A stretch of DNA of 64,000 bases. Origin: Chlamydiota bacterium. Its GTDB lineage: Bacteria; Chlamydiota; Chlamydiia; Chlamydiales; JAAKFR01. The stretch covers positions 260,531 through 324,530 of the forward strand of contig JAJFLX010000017.1 of assembly GCA_021772465.1 (NCBI GenBank), read 5' to 3'. A program made the translations under genes and the position numbers. Within the stretch, counting starts at the first letter, position 1. Each line of letters opens with the position of its first letter. The notes under the pieces were generated by a model, which did not search any database, was not told the origin of the DNA, and saw nothing but the letters and a program-made list of their open reading frames with translations. Of the stretch, positions 36,237 through 44,999 are shown piece after piece.

Positions 36237-37439
36237 TTAGTCAACCGAGCCATTTTCTTCTGTCAGAGCATTTAAGGTAAATGTTAAAGCAAATGCTTTG
36301 TAGAGCTCATTAGGAATCATATGAGCAACCTCTCTAGCCCTCTCAACATTACCGATTCGCGTCCAAGCATGAGAAATATCGGTAAGGAGAGAGGTCTTTT
36401 TTTCTTTATCCTGAATTAGTTTTGCGACTTCAAAAGCTCCCTCTAGATCATTGACGTTTACTAAAGACTTACTCATGCTGCAAAAGACAGATTCCCGAAT
36501 GCTCTGATCGTCTATCGTATTTGTGATATGTAAAGCTCTCACCACGTGATCGATATGCACCAAGCACTTGGCAAGCGTGCGTAAGACAGATCCTTTGATC
36601 TGCTCATCTTGTATCGAGCTGATATGATCGATGACGTATCGCATGTCCTCATTTTGTAGCAGTATCTCGGGTAATTCTTTTAAGATAGATCCCTTAATCT
36701 CTTCATTATGAACCCTGTTTATCAGTTCCATCGCCCTTTTGATATTACCGGTACATGCTAATCCCTTAGCACAACCCCAGATGACATGCGACCTTTCTAT
36801 CTCTGACAATTTTTCTGCAACAGCTAGGGCTTTGTCGATATTACCCCTTTGTGTCAATTCGTCCGAAAAAGTTCTTAAATCTTCTTCCCATTCAAAGGTA
36901 CGGGGGGGCTCAAGTATAATAAATACCCTTCTATAAATATCCGCCAATTCGAATATATCATCGAAAAATGTAGGTTTATCTTTTTTTGTCGTTTGATTTT
37001 TTAAATTGTTCAAATCAAGCTCATCCAGTTGTTTTAGATTGAAGGCGATTTGGTCTTTTAAACTGAGGATTGAGTTTTTTATTTCTATTAAATTTTTACT
37101 TCCAAATATACCCTTGTTGTTTAGTAAACTCTTGAAATAGTTTATTTGTGATGAATATTTTTCACTGTTTAAATTATTGCATGCAATACTCACAAACTTT
37201 TTTATAAGAATAAATTCTTTATTTTTAGTAGTGGCGATGGCTGCTTTCTTCCATGAACGCTTCACAAAAGATGCAACTTGAATGTCTACTGTACCCAAAT
37301 AAGATAAAACATTATCGAAAACTTCAAGTGGATAAGTGTTTGATATAAAATCCACGACTTCTGGTGATCTTCTTCCATCACCTGATTGAATATTTGTTGA
37401 AGAACTCACTATTAACCAACTTTTATTATAAATATTCAA
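36237..37439 (-). CDS. F-box protein with 33-residue helical repeats, copy 1
   Basis: About 400 residues. Residues 35-68 match the F-box (YPLEVFDNVLSYLGTVDIQVASFVKRSWKKAA, shown by its key L/P-E-V-x-x-x-V-L-S-Y-L and S-F-V-x-R-x-W pattern). A helical linker follows. From about 189 to 382 come six TPR/PPR-like units of 31-33 residues, each with G-N-I-x-x-A and a hydrophobic pattern. F-boxes bind host Skp1 and recruit targets to SCF ubiquitin ligases, while repeats choose the target. No ATG opens the frame: the start is TTG 37439 or GTG 37409, both without a good ribosome site. A paralog lies at 45000-45992. Confidence 0.7.
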   Translation of the reverse strand: MNIYNKSWLIVSSSTNIQSGDGRRSPEVVDFISNTYPLEVFDNVLSYLGTVDIQVASFVKRSWKKAAIATTKNKEFILIKKFVSIACNNLNSEKYSSQINYFKSLLNNKGIFGSKNLIEIKNSILSLKDQIAFNLKQLDELDLNNLKNQTTKKDKPTFFDDIFELADIYRRVFIILEPPRTFEWEEDLRTFSDELTQRGNIDKALAVAEKLSEIERSHVIWGCAKGLACTGNIKRAMELINRVHNEEIKGSILKELPEILLQNEDMRYVIDHISSIQDEQIKGSVLRTLAKCLVHIDHVVRALHITNTIDDQSIRESVFCSMSKSLVNVNDLEGAFEVAKLIQDKEKKTSLLTDISHAWTRIGNVERAREVAHMIPNELYKAFALTFTLNALTEENGSVD

Positions 37440-37548
37440 CCATTATATAATAAAAATTGAAATAAATCAATGTTTAATTGTATTTAATTATTCTTTAATA
37501 AAAATTAACTGTAGGGACGAGAGTGGAGGCGGATGGGGCTTGACCCTG

Positions 37549-40422
37549 CTACTTGGTCTTGTAGCTGATCTGCTCACGAAGCTTTTTAGGTGGAAGCTCT
37601 TTGTAAGAGAGTCTTCCGAGAGTTGGAAGAGCTCCATTCACACATAGTGCAAGTCGTTTTGTGTTGGATTTACTTAAAAATTCATGTGCGTAAGCTACAA
37701 ACTCATCATAGGTTAAAGCTTGAAGAGCCCCTTTTCTTTTCTCCAACCATTTAAAATCCCCATTATATTCACAAGCGAGGTTGTGGAGCACACTTCCCAT
37801 AGCCGCGAGATTTTCAGCTGGGTGCTCCAACTTATGAAGTAGTGAAGCTCGAATGGCCTCAAAACGCTCAAAGGGGATTACTTCATCTTCTAGGCGGGCT
37901 AAAGAGTTTTCTAAAAAAAGCTCAAAGCGAGCAAGAAGATCCCGGGTGTCGTGCGAGCTCGACTGTACAGCAAAAAACGAATAGAGATGACGCTCCATCT
38001 CTTGCGACCAGTTTCCAACGAGATATCCTGTTTGCTGTTTTGTCCTCAGCTCGCTAAAGAAAGGTTCCTCAAGCCCTTTGGTAAGGATCTCTTGAGCCGC
38101 TCTCTTTTTAAAAGTAAAAGCGCCGCAATCAGCTGTAAGAATCAATGCATTAGCTGGATGAGGGCTCTCTATAGAGGCAAAAGTTGAAGTTTCACTGCTT
38201 GGCAAGGTAGCAACCGCTCGTTTTGGATGCTCTTCTGGAGGGTAAGGGGTGCTAGCAAAATTGGTTTCAATGAGCTGCCAAATATTGGAGGTCTCTCCAT
38301 TTCCAAAAAGGGTCCCCTCCACATAGCTCCGATTGAAAAGAGACGAGCAAAAGTTGGTCGTCTGTTTGTATTTAAGCTTGCTAAGTGCGCGCATTTTTTC
38401 ATCGAATGTAGGATGATTTTTGTAGAGCAGACTGGCTAGCTCCTCTCTCCCTTGTCGAAAAGGGCTTTCAAGGACGCTGTTTTGATAAGAACGAAGCAGT
38501 TGGTTTTGGAACAGGGTGAATTGATCACGCGAAGGGTGAGTCGATTGCATCGCATCGAGAATGGTCGCTAAAAAACGTGAAGCTTTCGGCTGGTATCCAG
38601 AGAGTTTAAGCTCGAATCCGTCAGGGGTAGAGACAAGAGAGTAGTTTAGCCCTGCAAGGGAGGCCTCATAAGCTGTTGCATTCAATTTCTCTTTTACAGC
38701 TAGAGAGTAGAGGTCCGCTAAGACTTGGGTGCTAGCATCATCGGGCTGAACTAAGGGAGTGTGAATTCTAAACGTCCAAGCAATCTCAGGGATAAGAAAC
38801 TTCTCATCCTTTGCTGCATAGATTCTTCCCGATGGGTGATCTTCAATGAGTTGAGGATGTGGAAATTGAGATGAGTCTTCTCCTTTGTCTTGTACTGAGA
38901 GGTTGTCTGAAATAAAAGGGTTGGGGCGAGAGACACAAATGTCTCGATGTGGGGTTGCTTGTGCCCACGTCTGGAGGATCTTTTGAGAAAGAGGTTTTAC
39001 TTGGTATTCAGCTCCTAGCCATCTCTCTTGAAGTGTGTGTGAGAGGGGGGAGAGTTCAGGGCGGACGATAAGAGAGAGCTGACCTTTTTCAGGCTGGAGC
39101 GCTTCGATGAATTGGGCAATTGTATTAGGTGCATAATCAGAGGGGATTAAAGTGCAGCGTGGAAATGTCTCCAGCGGCTCATCGCACATTGCGCGTGCAT
39201 AATCTGAGACGAATTCAAAGAGGTCTCCTCGTGATTGGAACCGATAATTTTCTATTTCTGTATGTTCTACTTCATCATAGAGGTAGCGAGGGATTCCATC
39301 TCGCTTCAGCCCTGCAATCGATTCGTAAACGCGCATTGCGACGGTTTCATAATTTTGCACCCCTTTCCGGGTTAAATTGATAGAAAGGGTAAAAACATGC
39401 TGATTGCGGCCTGCGTGAGAGCTTCCTGCACTCAGACCTTCAGCGAGCCCCTCTTTTTTGAGTTGGGCGAGCAAGCTAGTCGCTCCTTCATGGCCAAGGG
39501 CGTGGCTAACCAAACGATCTGCATGGATATTTTTGTTACTCCCCAGAAGTTTCGGGATTTCCCAGCTCATCTCAAGCACTTGAAGATCGTGAATGGGAGT
39601 AAGAGTTATCAATTGCGCAACATTTTCTTGTTTGAAGAGAGGGGCATCCGGAGCATTGCATTCGGTCTCTACTCTCTTTACTTCAGAAAAAATTTCGAGA
39701 ACTTGGCTCTCAAGGGTATCGAGATTTTGATCCGAATAGATGACCAGATGCATCAGGTCTGCGCTGTAGTGTGAGCGGTACCAGGCTTTCAGCTCATCTT
39801 GGGAAATTTTGAGTAAAGTCTCTTGGTTGCCCATGGTAAATCGATGGAATGGATGGTCTGGGTTGGCTAAAGCTTTTTTTACATGGAGGAGTCGCCACGC
39901 ATCGTTTGGAACATTTTTGCAGTACTCTTGATGAATCGCTTGACTCTCCCGATCAACCCCTGAGGGGTTGAAGAGAGGTGCAATAAAAAATTGCCCGAAT
40001 CGATCGAGAGCTCCTTCAAAACCATCGTTATTCACTGAGAACATATAGACAGTGCGGTCTGACATGGTGTAGGCATTACGCATCCCCCCATGTTCATCGA
40101 GGTACCGGCAGTAGCCCGCCTCTTCGGGATACTTTTCAGTGCCCAAAAAGAGCATATGCTCGACAAAATGGGCCATCCCAGGTCGATCTTGCGGATCATC
40201 CCAACTTCCCACGCCAACAGCAAGGGCTGCACCTGAATGAGGGGTTGTCGGATCGGAGATGAGAAGGGTTTCAAGTCCGTTAGAGAGACGAAGCTTGCGT
40301 ATCTCTCGATTCCGAAGGGCCGGAGTTTCAATCGAGAGTTTTGATAGATCTTCGACTACTTCAAAGGGCTCGCTTGCGAAAGAGGCAAAACTTAAAAAAA
40401 TAAAAGAGAGAATCCACCTCAT
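37549..40422 (-). CDS. ptr: exported insulinase/pitrilysin-type M16 metalloprotease
   Basis: A 957-residue pitrilysin-size M16 protease with signal peptide (residues 1-16, MRWILSFIFLSFASFA). The inverted zinc motif HFVEH (H85, E88, H89) is followed about 80 residues later by the third glutamate. Four M16 domains fit the length, with only the first carrying zinc ligands. It degrades peptides in the periplasm. It is the last gene of a tightly overlapping rng-plsB-ptr operon (4 bp overlap with plsB), in the same order as CT_806-CT_808. Confidence 0.94.
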   Translation of the reverse strand: MRWILSFIFLSFASFASEPFEVVEDLSKLSIETPALRNREIRKLRLSNGLETLLISDPTTPHSGAALAVGVGSWDDPQDRPGMAHFVEHMLFLGTEKYPEEAGYCRYLDEHGGMRNAYTMSDRTVYMFSVNNDGFEGALDRFGQFFIAPLFNPSGVDRESQAIHQEYCKNVPNDAWRLLHVKKALANPDHPFHRFTMGNQETLLKISQDELKAWYRSHYSADLMHLVIYSDQNLDTLESQVLEIFSEVKRVETECNAPDAPLFKQENVAQLITLTPIHDLQVLEMSWEIPKLLGSNKNIHADRLVSHALGHEGATSLLAQLKKEGLAEGLSAGSSHAGRNQHVFTLSINLTRKGVQNYETVAMRVYESIAGLKRDGIPRYLYDEVEHTEIENYRFQSRGDLFEFVSDYARAMCDEPLETFPRCTLIPSDYAPNTIAQFIEALQPEKGQLSLIVRPELSPLSHTLQERWLGAEYQVKPLSQKILQTWAQATPHRDICVSRPNPFISDNLSVQDKGEDSSQFPHPQLIEDHPSGRIYAAKDEKFLIPEIAWTFRIHTPLVQPDDASTQVLADLYSLAVKEKLNATAYEASLAGLNYSLVSTPDGFELKLSGYQPKASRFLATILDAMQSTHPSRDQFTLFQNQLLRSYQNSVLESPFRQGREELASLLYKNHPTFDEKMRALSKLKYKQTTNFCSSLFNRSYVEGTLFGNGETSNIWQLIETNFASTPYPPEEHPKRAVATLPSSETSTFASIESPHPANALILTADCGAFTFKKRAAQEILTKGLEEPFFSELRTKQQTGYLVGNWSQEMERHLYSFFAVQSSSHDTRDLLARFELFLENSLARLEDEVIPFERFEAIRASLLHKLEHPAENLAAMGSVLHNLACEYNGDFKWLEKRKGALQALTYDEFVAYAHEFLSKSNTKRLALCVNGALPTLGRLSYKELPPKKLREQISYKTK

Positions 40423-41429
40423 GATGCAAGTCCTTGTTTGATTTCTGTATACTCTGTTTTTACAATATTCCAGATATGCATTGCCCGTGCGCTTCTCTTC
40501 GCGTGGCGATCTTGCATATCAGATCCAGGAAATTCGTCCATGTCGACTTCATCAGCAAAGGAGAAGAAAATGCCTCCTCGTTTCGCATTTCTCACTTCAC
40601 CAAGTTCAGTTTCAATCGTATGAGGAGGAGGAAGGATGTCGTAGGTTACTAACGCTAGAGGATAGAAATGAGTGGGACACTTCGACTGCTTTGCCATCAG
40701 TCGAAACATCTCAATGCTCTGGGGGTCAAAAGGAGCTACAGTGACCTCTCCTTCAGCATTGGGCCGATCCCGTCCCCCGCTAGGGGCAACATAGATGCAC
40801 TTTCCCCCTTCAGCTAGGAGCTCTTTCATCCTTCGCATTGTCCGTTGGTTGTGCAGCTGTTTTTCGTTTTTTTTCTCAGGAGGGGAGTCGATGTGACGCT
40901 TCGAATAGATACAGAGCAGATTTCTTCCTATACTAAAGGGAATCGCCATAGGGTCAGAGATGACCCGATCCCCTGCTACAAAAATGACCTCCTCAGCAAT
41001 TTCTGAAGAGTGCTTTTCAAGCATCAGACTCATGAGCTGGGGGTCGACTTCCGTTTGGTGGTTGGCAAAGAGAATCACATTCTCACCGCGAGCAAGTTGG
41101 GTGTCAATTTTTTCTACATTGTTGATATGCAAAACTTTAGAAATTTCTTTGTCGACTAAAGGTCGCAAAAAATCGATTCCAAAGCGGAAATAGTTGATCG
41201 GGGCAGTAATTTTTTTGTGAAAGGGTTCAAAAGTAGGAGGGTGAAGAACTTGGTCGAGGACGAGCTCGAACATTTTGAGAAAAATCGCTTCATGTTCCTC
41301 ACTGTAAGGGATTCCTCCCTCTTCAAGTGATTGCGCATACGTGTTATGCAAGGTAGTAAGATTGTGGTAGAGCTTGGAATCAATACTTCCTTTTTCCAGC
41401 GCTGCGTCTAATGTATCTAAAAAATTCAT
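40419..41429 (-). CDS. plsB: glycerol-3-phosphate acyltransferase (PlsB-type, soluble)
   Basis: A 336-residue enzyme with the acyltransferase HX4D motif NHQTEVD (H124-D129) and the downstream block IYVAPSGGRDRP. The size fits the chloroplast-like soluble acyltransferases found in chlamydiae (CT_807) rather than the long E. coli PlsB. It puts the first acyl chain on glycerol 3-phosphate. plsX, which acts with acyl-phosphate chemistry, lies 2.4 kb away on the other strand. It overlaps both ptr and rng by 4 bp. Confidence 0.92.
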   Translation of the reverse strand: MNFLDTLDAALEKGSIDSKLYHNLTTLHNTYAQSLEEGGIPYSEEHEAIFLKMFELVLDQVLHPPTFEPFHKKITAPINYFRFGIDFLRPLVDKEISKVLHINNVEKIDTQLARGENVILFANHQTEVDPQLMSLMLEKHSSEIAEEVIFVAGDRVISDPMAIPFSIGRNLLCIYSKRHIDSPPEKKNEKQLHNQRTMRRMKELLAEGGKCIYVAPSGGRDRPNAEGEVTVAPFDPQSIEMFRLMAKQSKCPTHFYPLALVTYDILPPPHTIETELGEVRNAKRGGIFFSFADEVDMDEFPGSDMQDRHAKRSARAMHIWNIVKTEYTEIKQGLAS

Positions 41430-42976
41430 ACCCCAATTAACTCTTTAGTGATCGAAGAATACAAGTGAAAATCATTCAAATGGAGAAGATCTGAGACCTC
41501 AAACTCAAGCGCCCCCTTCAATTTGCGAGTAAATTTTGTGAGCGCAGTTTTCTCCCTCTCCCGTTCCATAAATTTATTTAACTCTGGGTGAACCACAAGG
41601 GTTAGCCCAAACTCCTCATGCATCGAGCACGCCTTTTTAATGGCTCGCTCGATCTCAATTACCACACTCTCGTGATTTTTAATCCTTCCGCTCCCTGTAC
41701 AGTAAGGGCAGTGTGTAAAGAGGGTCTGCATAAGAGATTCTCGATTTCTCTGGCGAGTCATCTCAATCAGGCCAAACTCGCTCATGCCTAAAATCGTACA
41801 TTTTGCGGCATCCTCTTTCATTGAAGCCTTGAGTTTTTCGAGAATACGTCGTTGATTTTTTCGCGTACGCATGTCAATGAAATCAATCACAACAAGTCCA
41901 CCAATGTTGCGCAAACGAAGCTGCCTAGCAACCTCTTCAGCTGCCTCTAAATTGATGCGGACGAGTGTCTCCTCCAGATTCCCTTCAGTTTTGGTGCTGC
42001 GCCCTGAATTAACATCCACAGTGTACATGGCTTCCGTTCGATCAAAGTAGAGGTAGCCGCCACTTGGGAGCCAGATTTTGCGTCGCAGTGCCTTTTCTAT
42101 CTCTCGCTCAACATTGAACCGCTCGAACATGGGGAGATTGTCTCTATAGTACTCAATTCGAAGAGGATGCTCTGATTTAAATCGATTGTAATAATGCTTA
42201 CACTGTTTGTATGTCGCGTAGTCATCGATGAGCAGGCGTCCATATTTTTTGTCGATGCAAGTCATGACCGCTCGCTTCAAAATATCGGATTCCTCAAAAA
42301 GGAGGGTAGGTTTTTTCGAATTTTCAAATTTTTCGACAATAGATTTCCATGTTTCGAGGAGTTCATGGGCCTCTTCAATAAGGATTTCTCGAGTAGCATG
42401 AGCGCTCGCTGTGCGGCAGATCAGCCCCATGTCATGAGGCATTTCAAAAGCGCGGATCAGTTTTTTAAGTCGCTCTCTAATCTGCCGATCTTCTATTTTT
42501 CTCGAAACTCCTCGGTGAGGGGAGTTAGGAAGAAGAACCAAATACCTCCCTGCAATAGAGATATTCGATGTGAGTCGAGCTCCTTTGGTGCCTATGGGCT
42601 CTTTGACGACTTGTACGAGAACAGGCTGGTCGGGTTTGAGCACTTCATCAATATTTTTAACATCCCGTCTCTTATTTAGATCGACCGCTTGAATGTCGTA
42701 GTCAAGATCAAAGTCCATGTCAAAGAGTTGTTCGAATTTTTTGGTGTTTTCGAGGATATCAGACATATGTATGAATCCATTTTCACCCTCATTGATCTTG
42801 ACAAAAGCAGATTGAATGTTATGAAGGACATTAGTGACTTGCCCTCTGTAGATATTTCCCGTGAGCTGGCGGGATTTTTTTCTCTCAAGAATGAGATCGG
42901 TTAGCTTTCCATTTTTCAGGTAGGCGTAGCGGGTCTCTTTCGTTTCGATATTAAGTAGAATTTCGTCATTATCCAT
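41426..42976 (-). CDS. rng: ribonuclease G/E family endoribonuclease
   Basis: About 516 residues from ATG 42976, chosen because the family starts with the MDNDEILLNIETKETRYA type of sequence. The open frame runs on to 43183, but that added part is not RNase-like. Features are an S1 RNA-binding domain (GNIYRGQVTNVLHNIQSAFVKI), the catalytic aspartates in VIDFIDMR and YTVDVNSGR, and a zinc-link CPYC near the end. It matures rRNA and decays mRNA. It is the first gene of the rng-plsB-ptr unit and corresponds to CT_808 (cafE). ATG 42988 is an alternative start. Confidence 0.93.
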   Translation of the reverse strand: MDNDEILLNIETKETRYAYLKNGKLTDLILERKKSRQLTGNIYRGQVTNVLHNIQSAFVKINEGENGFIHMSDILENTKKFEQLFDMDFDLDYDIQAVDLNKRRDVKNIDEVLKPDQPVLVQVVKEPIGTKGARLTSNISIAGRYLVLLPNSPHRGVSRKIEDRQIRERLKKLIRAFEMPHDMGLICRTASAHATREILIEEAHELLETWKSIVEKFENSKKPTLLFEESDILKRAVMTCIDKKYGRLLIDDYATYKQCKHYYNRFKSEHPLRIEYYRDNLPMFERFNVEREIEKALRRKIWLPSGGYLYFDRTEAMYTVDVNSGRSTKTEGNLEETLVRINLEAAEEVARQLRLRNIGGLVVIDFIDMRTRKNQRRILEKLKASMKEDAAKCTILGMSEFGLIEMTRQRNRESLMQTLFTHCPYCTGSGRIKNHESVVIEIERAIKKACSMHEEFGLTLVVHPELNKFMEREREKTALTKFTRKLKGALEFEVSDLLHLNDFHLYSSITKELIGV

Positions 42977-43253
42977 CTGTGTACCCATTGAAGCTGGCTC
43001 AGAAGGATTCGAAAAGAGTAAATTAATAAATTCCTGAAAGATAATAGAGGGGAGAAGAAAAGGAAGGAGGTCCCCTTGAAAACCCGTGGTGGGGGAAATA
43101 TGTTGAACTCTTCTGAAGCGAGCATACGTTACAAATTCTTTGATTTGACTCAAAGCATAACACAAAATGCTCAGACATTCCACTAAAAAACGTTCAAAAA
43201 AATATTATTGCCTAGCTCAAAAAGAGCTCTTAGCTTAAACTGGCCAGGTTCCC

Positions 43254-43685
43254 ATGGGAGATGAATTTAAGATATTTATTCGCCGACTGACGGGGGGTAA
43301 GCAAGAAGATATTGAAGAGCGTCTCGCCCCTGATTTTATCGACCCGCAAGACCCTGAAATTATTTTTGAAGGGTTAGTCGAGATCAAGGGGGTGGCTGAG
43401 CTTGCAGGTGAGACACTTGTGCTCCGTTTGAAAGTTGATGTAGTAGTCACGCTGTCTTGTGCAGTGTGCTGCGAGCGGGTCAAGTTGCCCCTGCATTTAG
43501 CATCATTTTGTCATACGGAAGAGTCAGAGGGTCTACGTTCAGGCGTTTTTGATTTTTGCGAGCCTCTTAGGGAAGCGATTTTACTTGAGCTTCCCATGAG
43601 AGCCGAGTGTAACCAAGAGAGGTGTCCTCATCGAGCGCACCTCTCCCCGTTTCTTATAGGAGAGAGTTATGGCTGTACCACGTAG
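43254..43685 (+). CDS. yceD: YceD/DUF177 protein
   Basis: A 143-residue DUF177 protein with the family's cysteine pair CAVCCE (about residues 69-74) in a beta-rich middle, and an end with CNQERCPHR. YceD is linked to 23S rRNA or 50S assembly, and the gene nearly always precedes rpmF and plsX, as here. It overlaps rpmF by 17 bp. It is divergent from rng and corresponds to CT_809. Confidence 0.88.
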   Translation: MGDEFKIFIRRLTGGKQEDIEERLAPDFIDPQDPEIIFEGLVEIKGVAELAGETLVLRLKVDVVVTLSCAVCCERVKLPLHLASFCHTEESEGLRSGVFDFCEPLREAILLELPMRAECNQERCPHRAHLSPFLIGESYGCTT

Positions 43686-43851
43686 TCGTGTAAGCAATCA
43701 GAGAAAGAATACCCGTAGAGCGCACCATGCAAAGCGTCCGAAGCATGCTGCATCTTGTACCAATTGCGGCACAATGCGACTCTACCATCGCATCTGCGCT
43801 TCTTGTGGTTACTACAAGGATCGTTCAGTAATGTCTAGTGAGCAAGCGTAG
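43669..43851 (+). CDS. rpmF: 50S ribosomal protein L32
   Basis: A 60-residue basic protein with the L32 opening MAVPRSRVSNQRKNTRRAHH and a zinc ribbon C30, C33, C43, C46. It is a structural protein of the large subunit. It begins inside yceD and is followed after 5 bp by plsX. This matches the conserved yceD-rpmF-plsX order. Confidence 0.97.
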   Translation: MAVPRSRVSNQRKNTRRAHHAKRPKHAASCTNCGTMRLYHRICASCGYYKDRSVMSSEQA

Positions 43852-43856
43852 ACAGG

Positions 43857-44804
43857 GTGCGCATTGGGGTTGATCTCATGGGTGGTGATCAACCGCCTCA
43901 TGTGATTTATGATGCTGCTCTTTTGGTAGCTGATCAGTTACCCGATGAGGAGCGCGTCGTTGTATTTACAACACATGAGCTAGGGTCGAGCCTTGGGGCC
44001 CATCCCCGTATTGAATGTATCACCACCGATCAAGCGATTGAGATGGATGAGCTCCCTCTTCAAGCGGTTCGGCGTAAGCGCAACTCCACATTAGCTGCTG
44101 GCATGAGGCTTTTAAGGGAGGGAGAGATCCAAGCCTTTGTTTCCGCGGGTAATACAGGGGCTCTTGTTGCAACGGCCCGTTTGCACCTCGCTCCTCTACC
44201 GGGTGTTCAGCGCCCAGCCCTTTTGGTCATGATGCCAGCGGAAGGGGGGGAAGTTGCTGTCTTGGATGTGGGGGCAAATATCAACCCCAAACCGCTTCAT
44301 CTCGCGACCTATGCGAAGCTCGCTTCACTTTATCGTGAGCATTTTCATGCCATTTCAGCGCCCCGGATTGGTCTTCTCAATATTGGGGCGGAAGCGCAGA
44401 AGGGGACTCCTGCCCACAAAGAGACGTATCAGCTTCTCAAAGAGGGTTTCGGAGAGCATTTTCTTGGGAATATAGAGGGACGTGAGGTCTTTCAGGGAAA
44501 AATCGATGTGCTGGTGACCGATGGGTTTACTGGGAATGTTTTTCTAAAGACGTCGGAAGGGATCTCGACTTTTCTTGTAGACTATTTGCAGAAGCATTTT
44601 AATTTGAAGAGTATCACAGAGCACTTGCATCAGAAATACGACTACTCAGAGCAACCCGGAGCCCTTCTTCTTGGCGTCGATGGGCTTGTAATCAAGTGCC
44701 ACGGTTATTCTGATTTGCAAGCGCTAGCGAACGGGATCTCTGGAGCGCGCTCTTTCGCGCGGATGGGCATTATCGAGAAACTTCAAGAGTGTTTGATTGC
44801 TTAG
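43857..44804 (+). CDS. plsX: phosphate acyltransferase PlsX
   Basis: A 315-residue enzyme with the PlsX opening RIGVDLMGGDQPP, then SAGNTGALVATA, ALLVMMPA and GFTGNVFLKTSEG. It makes acyl phosphate from acyl-ACP for phospholipid synthesis. The start is GTG at 43857 after a GACAGG site. No better start is available. In C. trachomatis the next gene is pmpD; here AT-rich DNA and an F-box gene follow. Confidence 0.96.
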   Translation: MRIGVDLMGGDQPPHVIYDAALLVADQLPDEERVVVFTTHELGSSLGAHPRIECITTDQAIEMDELPLQAVRRKRNSTLAAGMRLLREGEIQAFVSAGNTGALVATARLHLAPLPGVQRPALLVMMPAEGGEVAVLDVGANINPKPLHLATYAKLASLYREHFHAISAPRIGLLNIGAEAQKGTPAHKETYQLLKEGFGEHFLGNIEGREVFQGKIDVLVTDGFTGNVFLKTSEGISTFLVDYLQKHFNLKSITEHLHQKYDYSEQPGALLLGVDGLVIKCHGYSDLQALANGISGARSFARMGIIEKLQECLIA

Positions 44805-44999
44805 ACCCTGATTGCTACCTCAAGTTCCCCCAACAGTTGCTGCAAATTTAATTCCGCTCCTTTTCATTGAAGAGGCAAAATTCATTCCCGGAGTGATGGT
44901 ATAGCATCAATTGTAATAGGTTTTACTTAATTATTGATGTGTTTTATTATTTTATTGTAAAATAAACTAATTTATTATATTTTTTAATATTGATTTATA
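44805..44999. promoter_or_regulatory. AT-rich leader of the second F-box gene
   Basis: 195 bp whose last 110 bp are almost only A and T. TTATTG followed at 17 bp by TTATAT gives a weak promoter near 44950. The AT-rich style matches the upstream regions of the 32.6-37.4 kb island and differs from the core genes. No terminator for plsX is seen. Confidence 0.4.

Noticed and set aside
42977..43183. 69-residue amino-terminal extension of RNase G
   Set aside because: Hydrophobic, unlike the family, and not needed because ATG 42976 gives the normal RNase G start.
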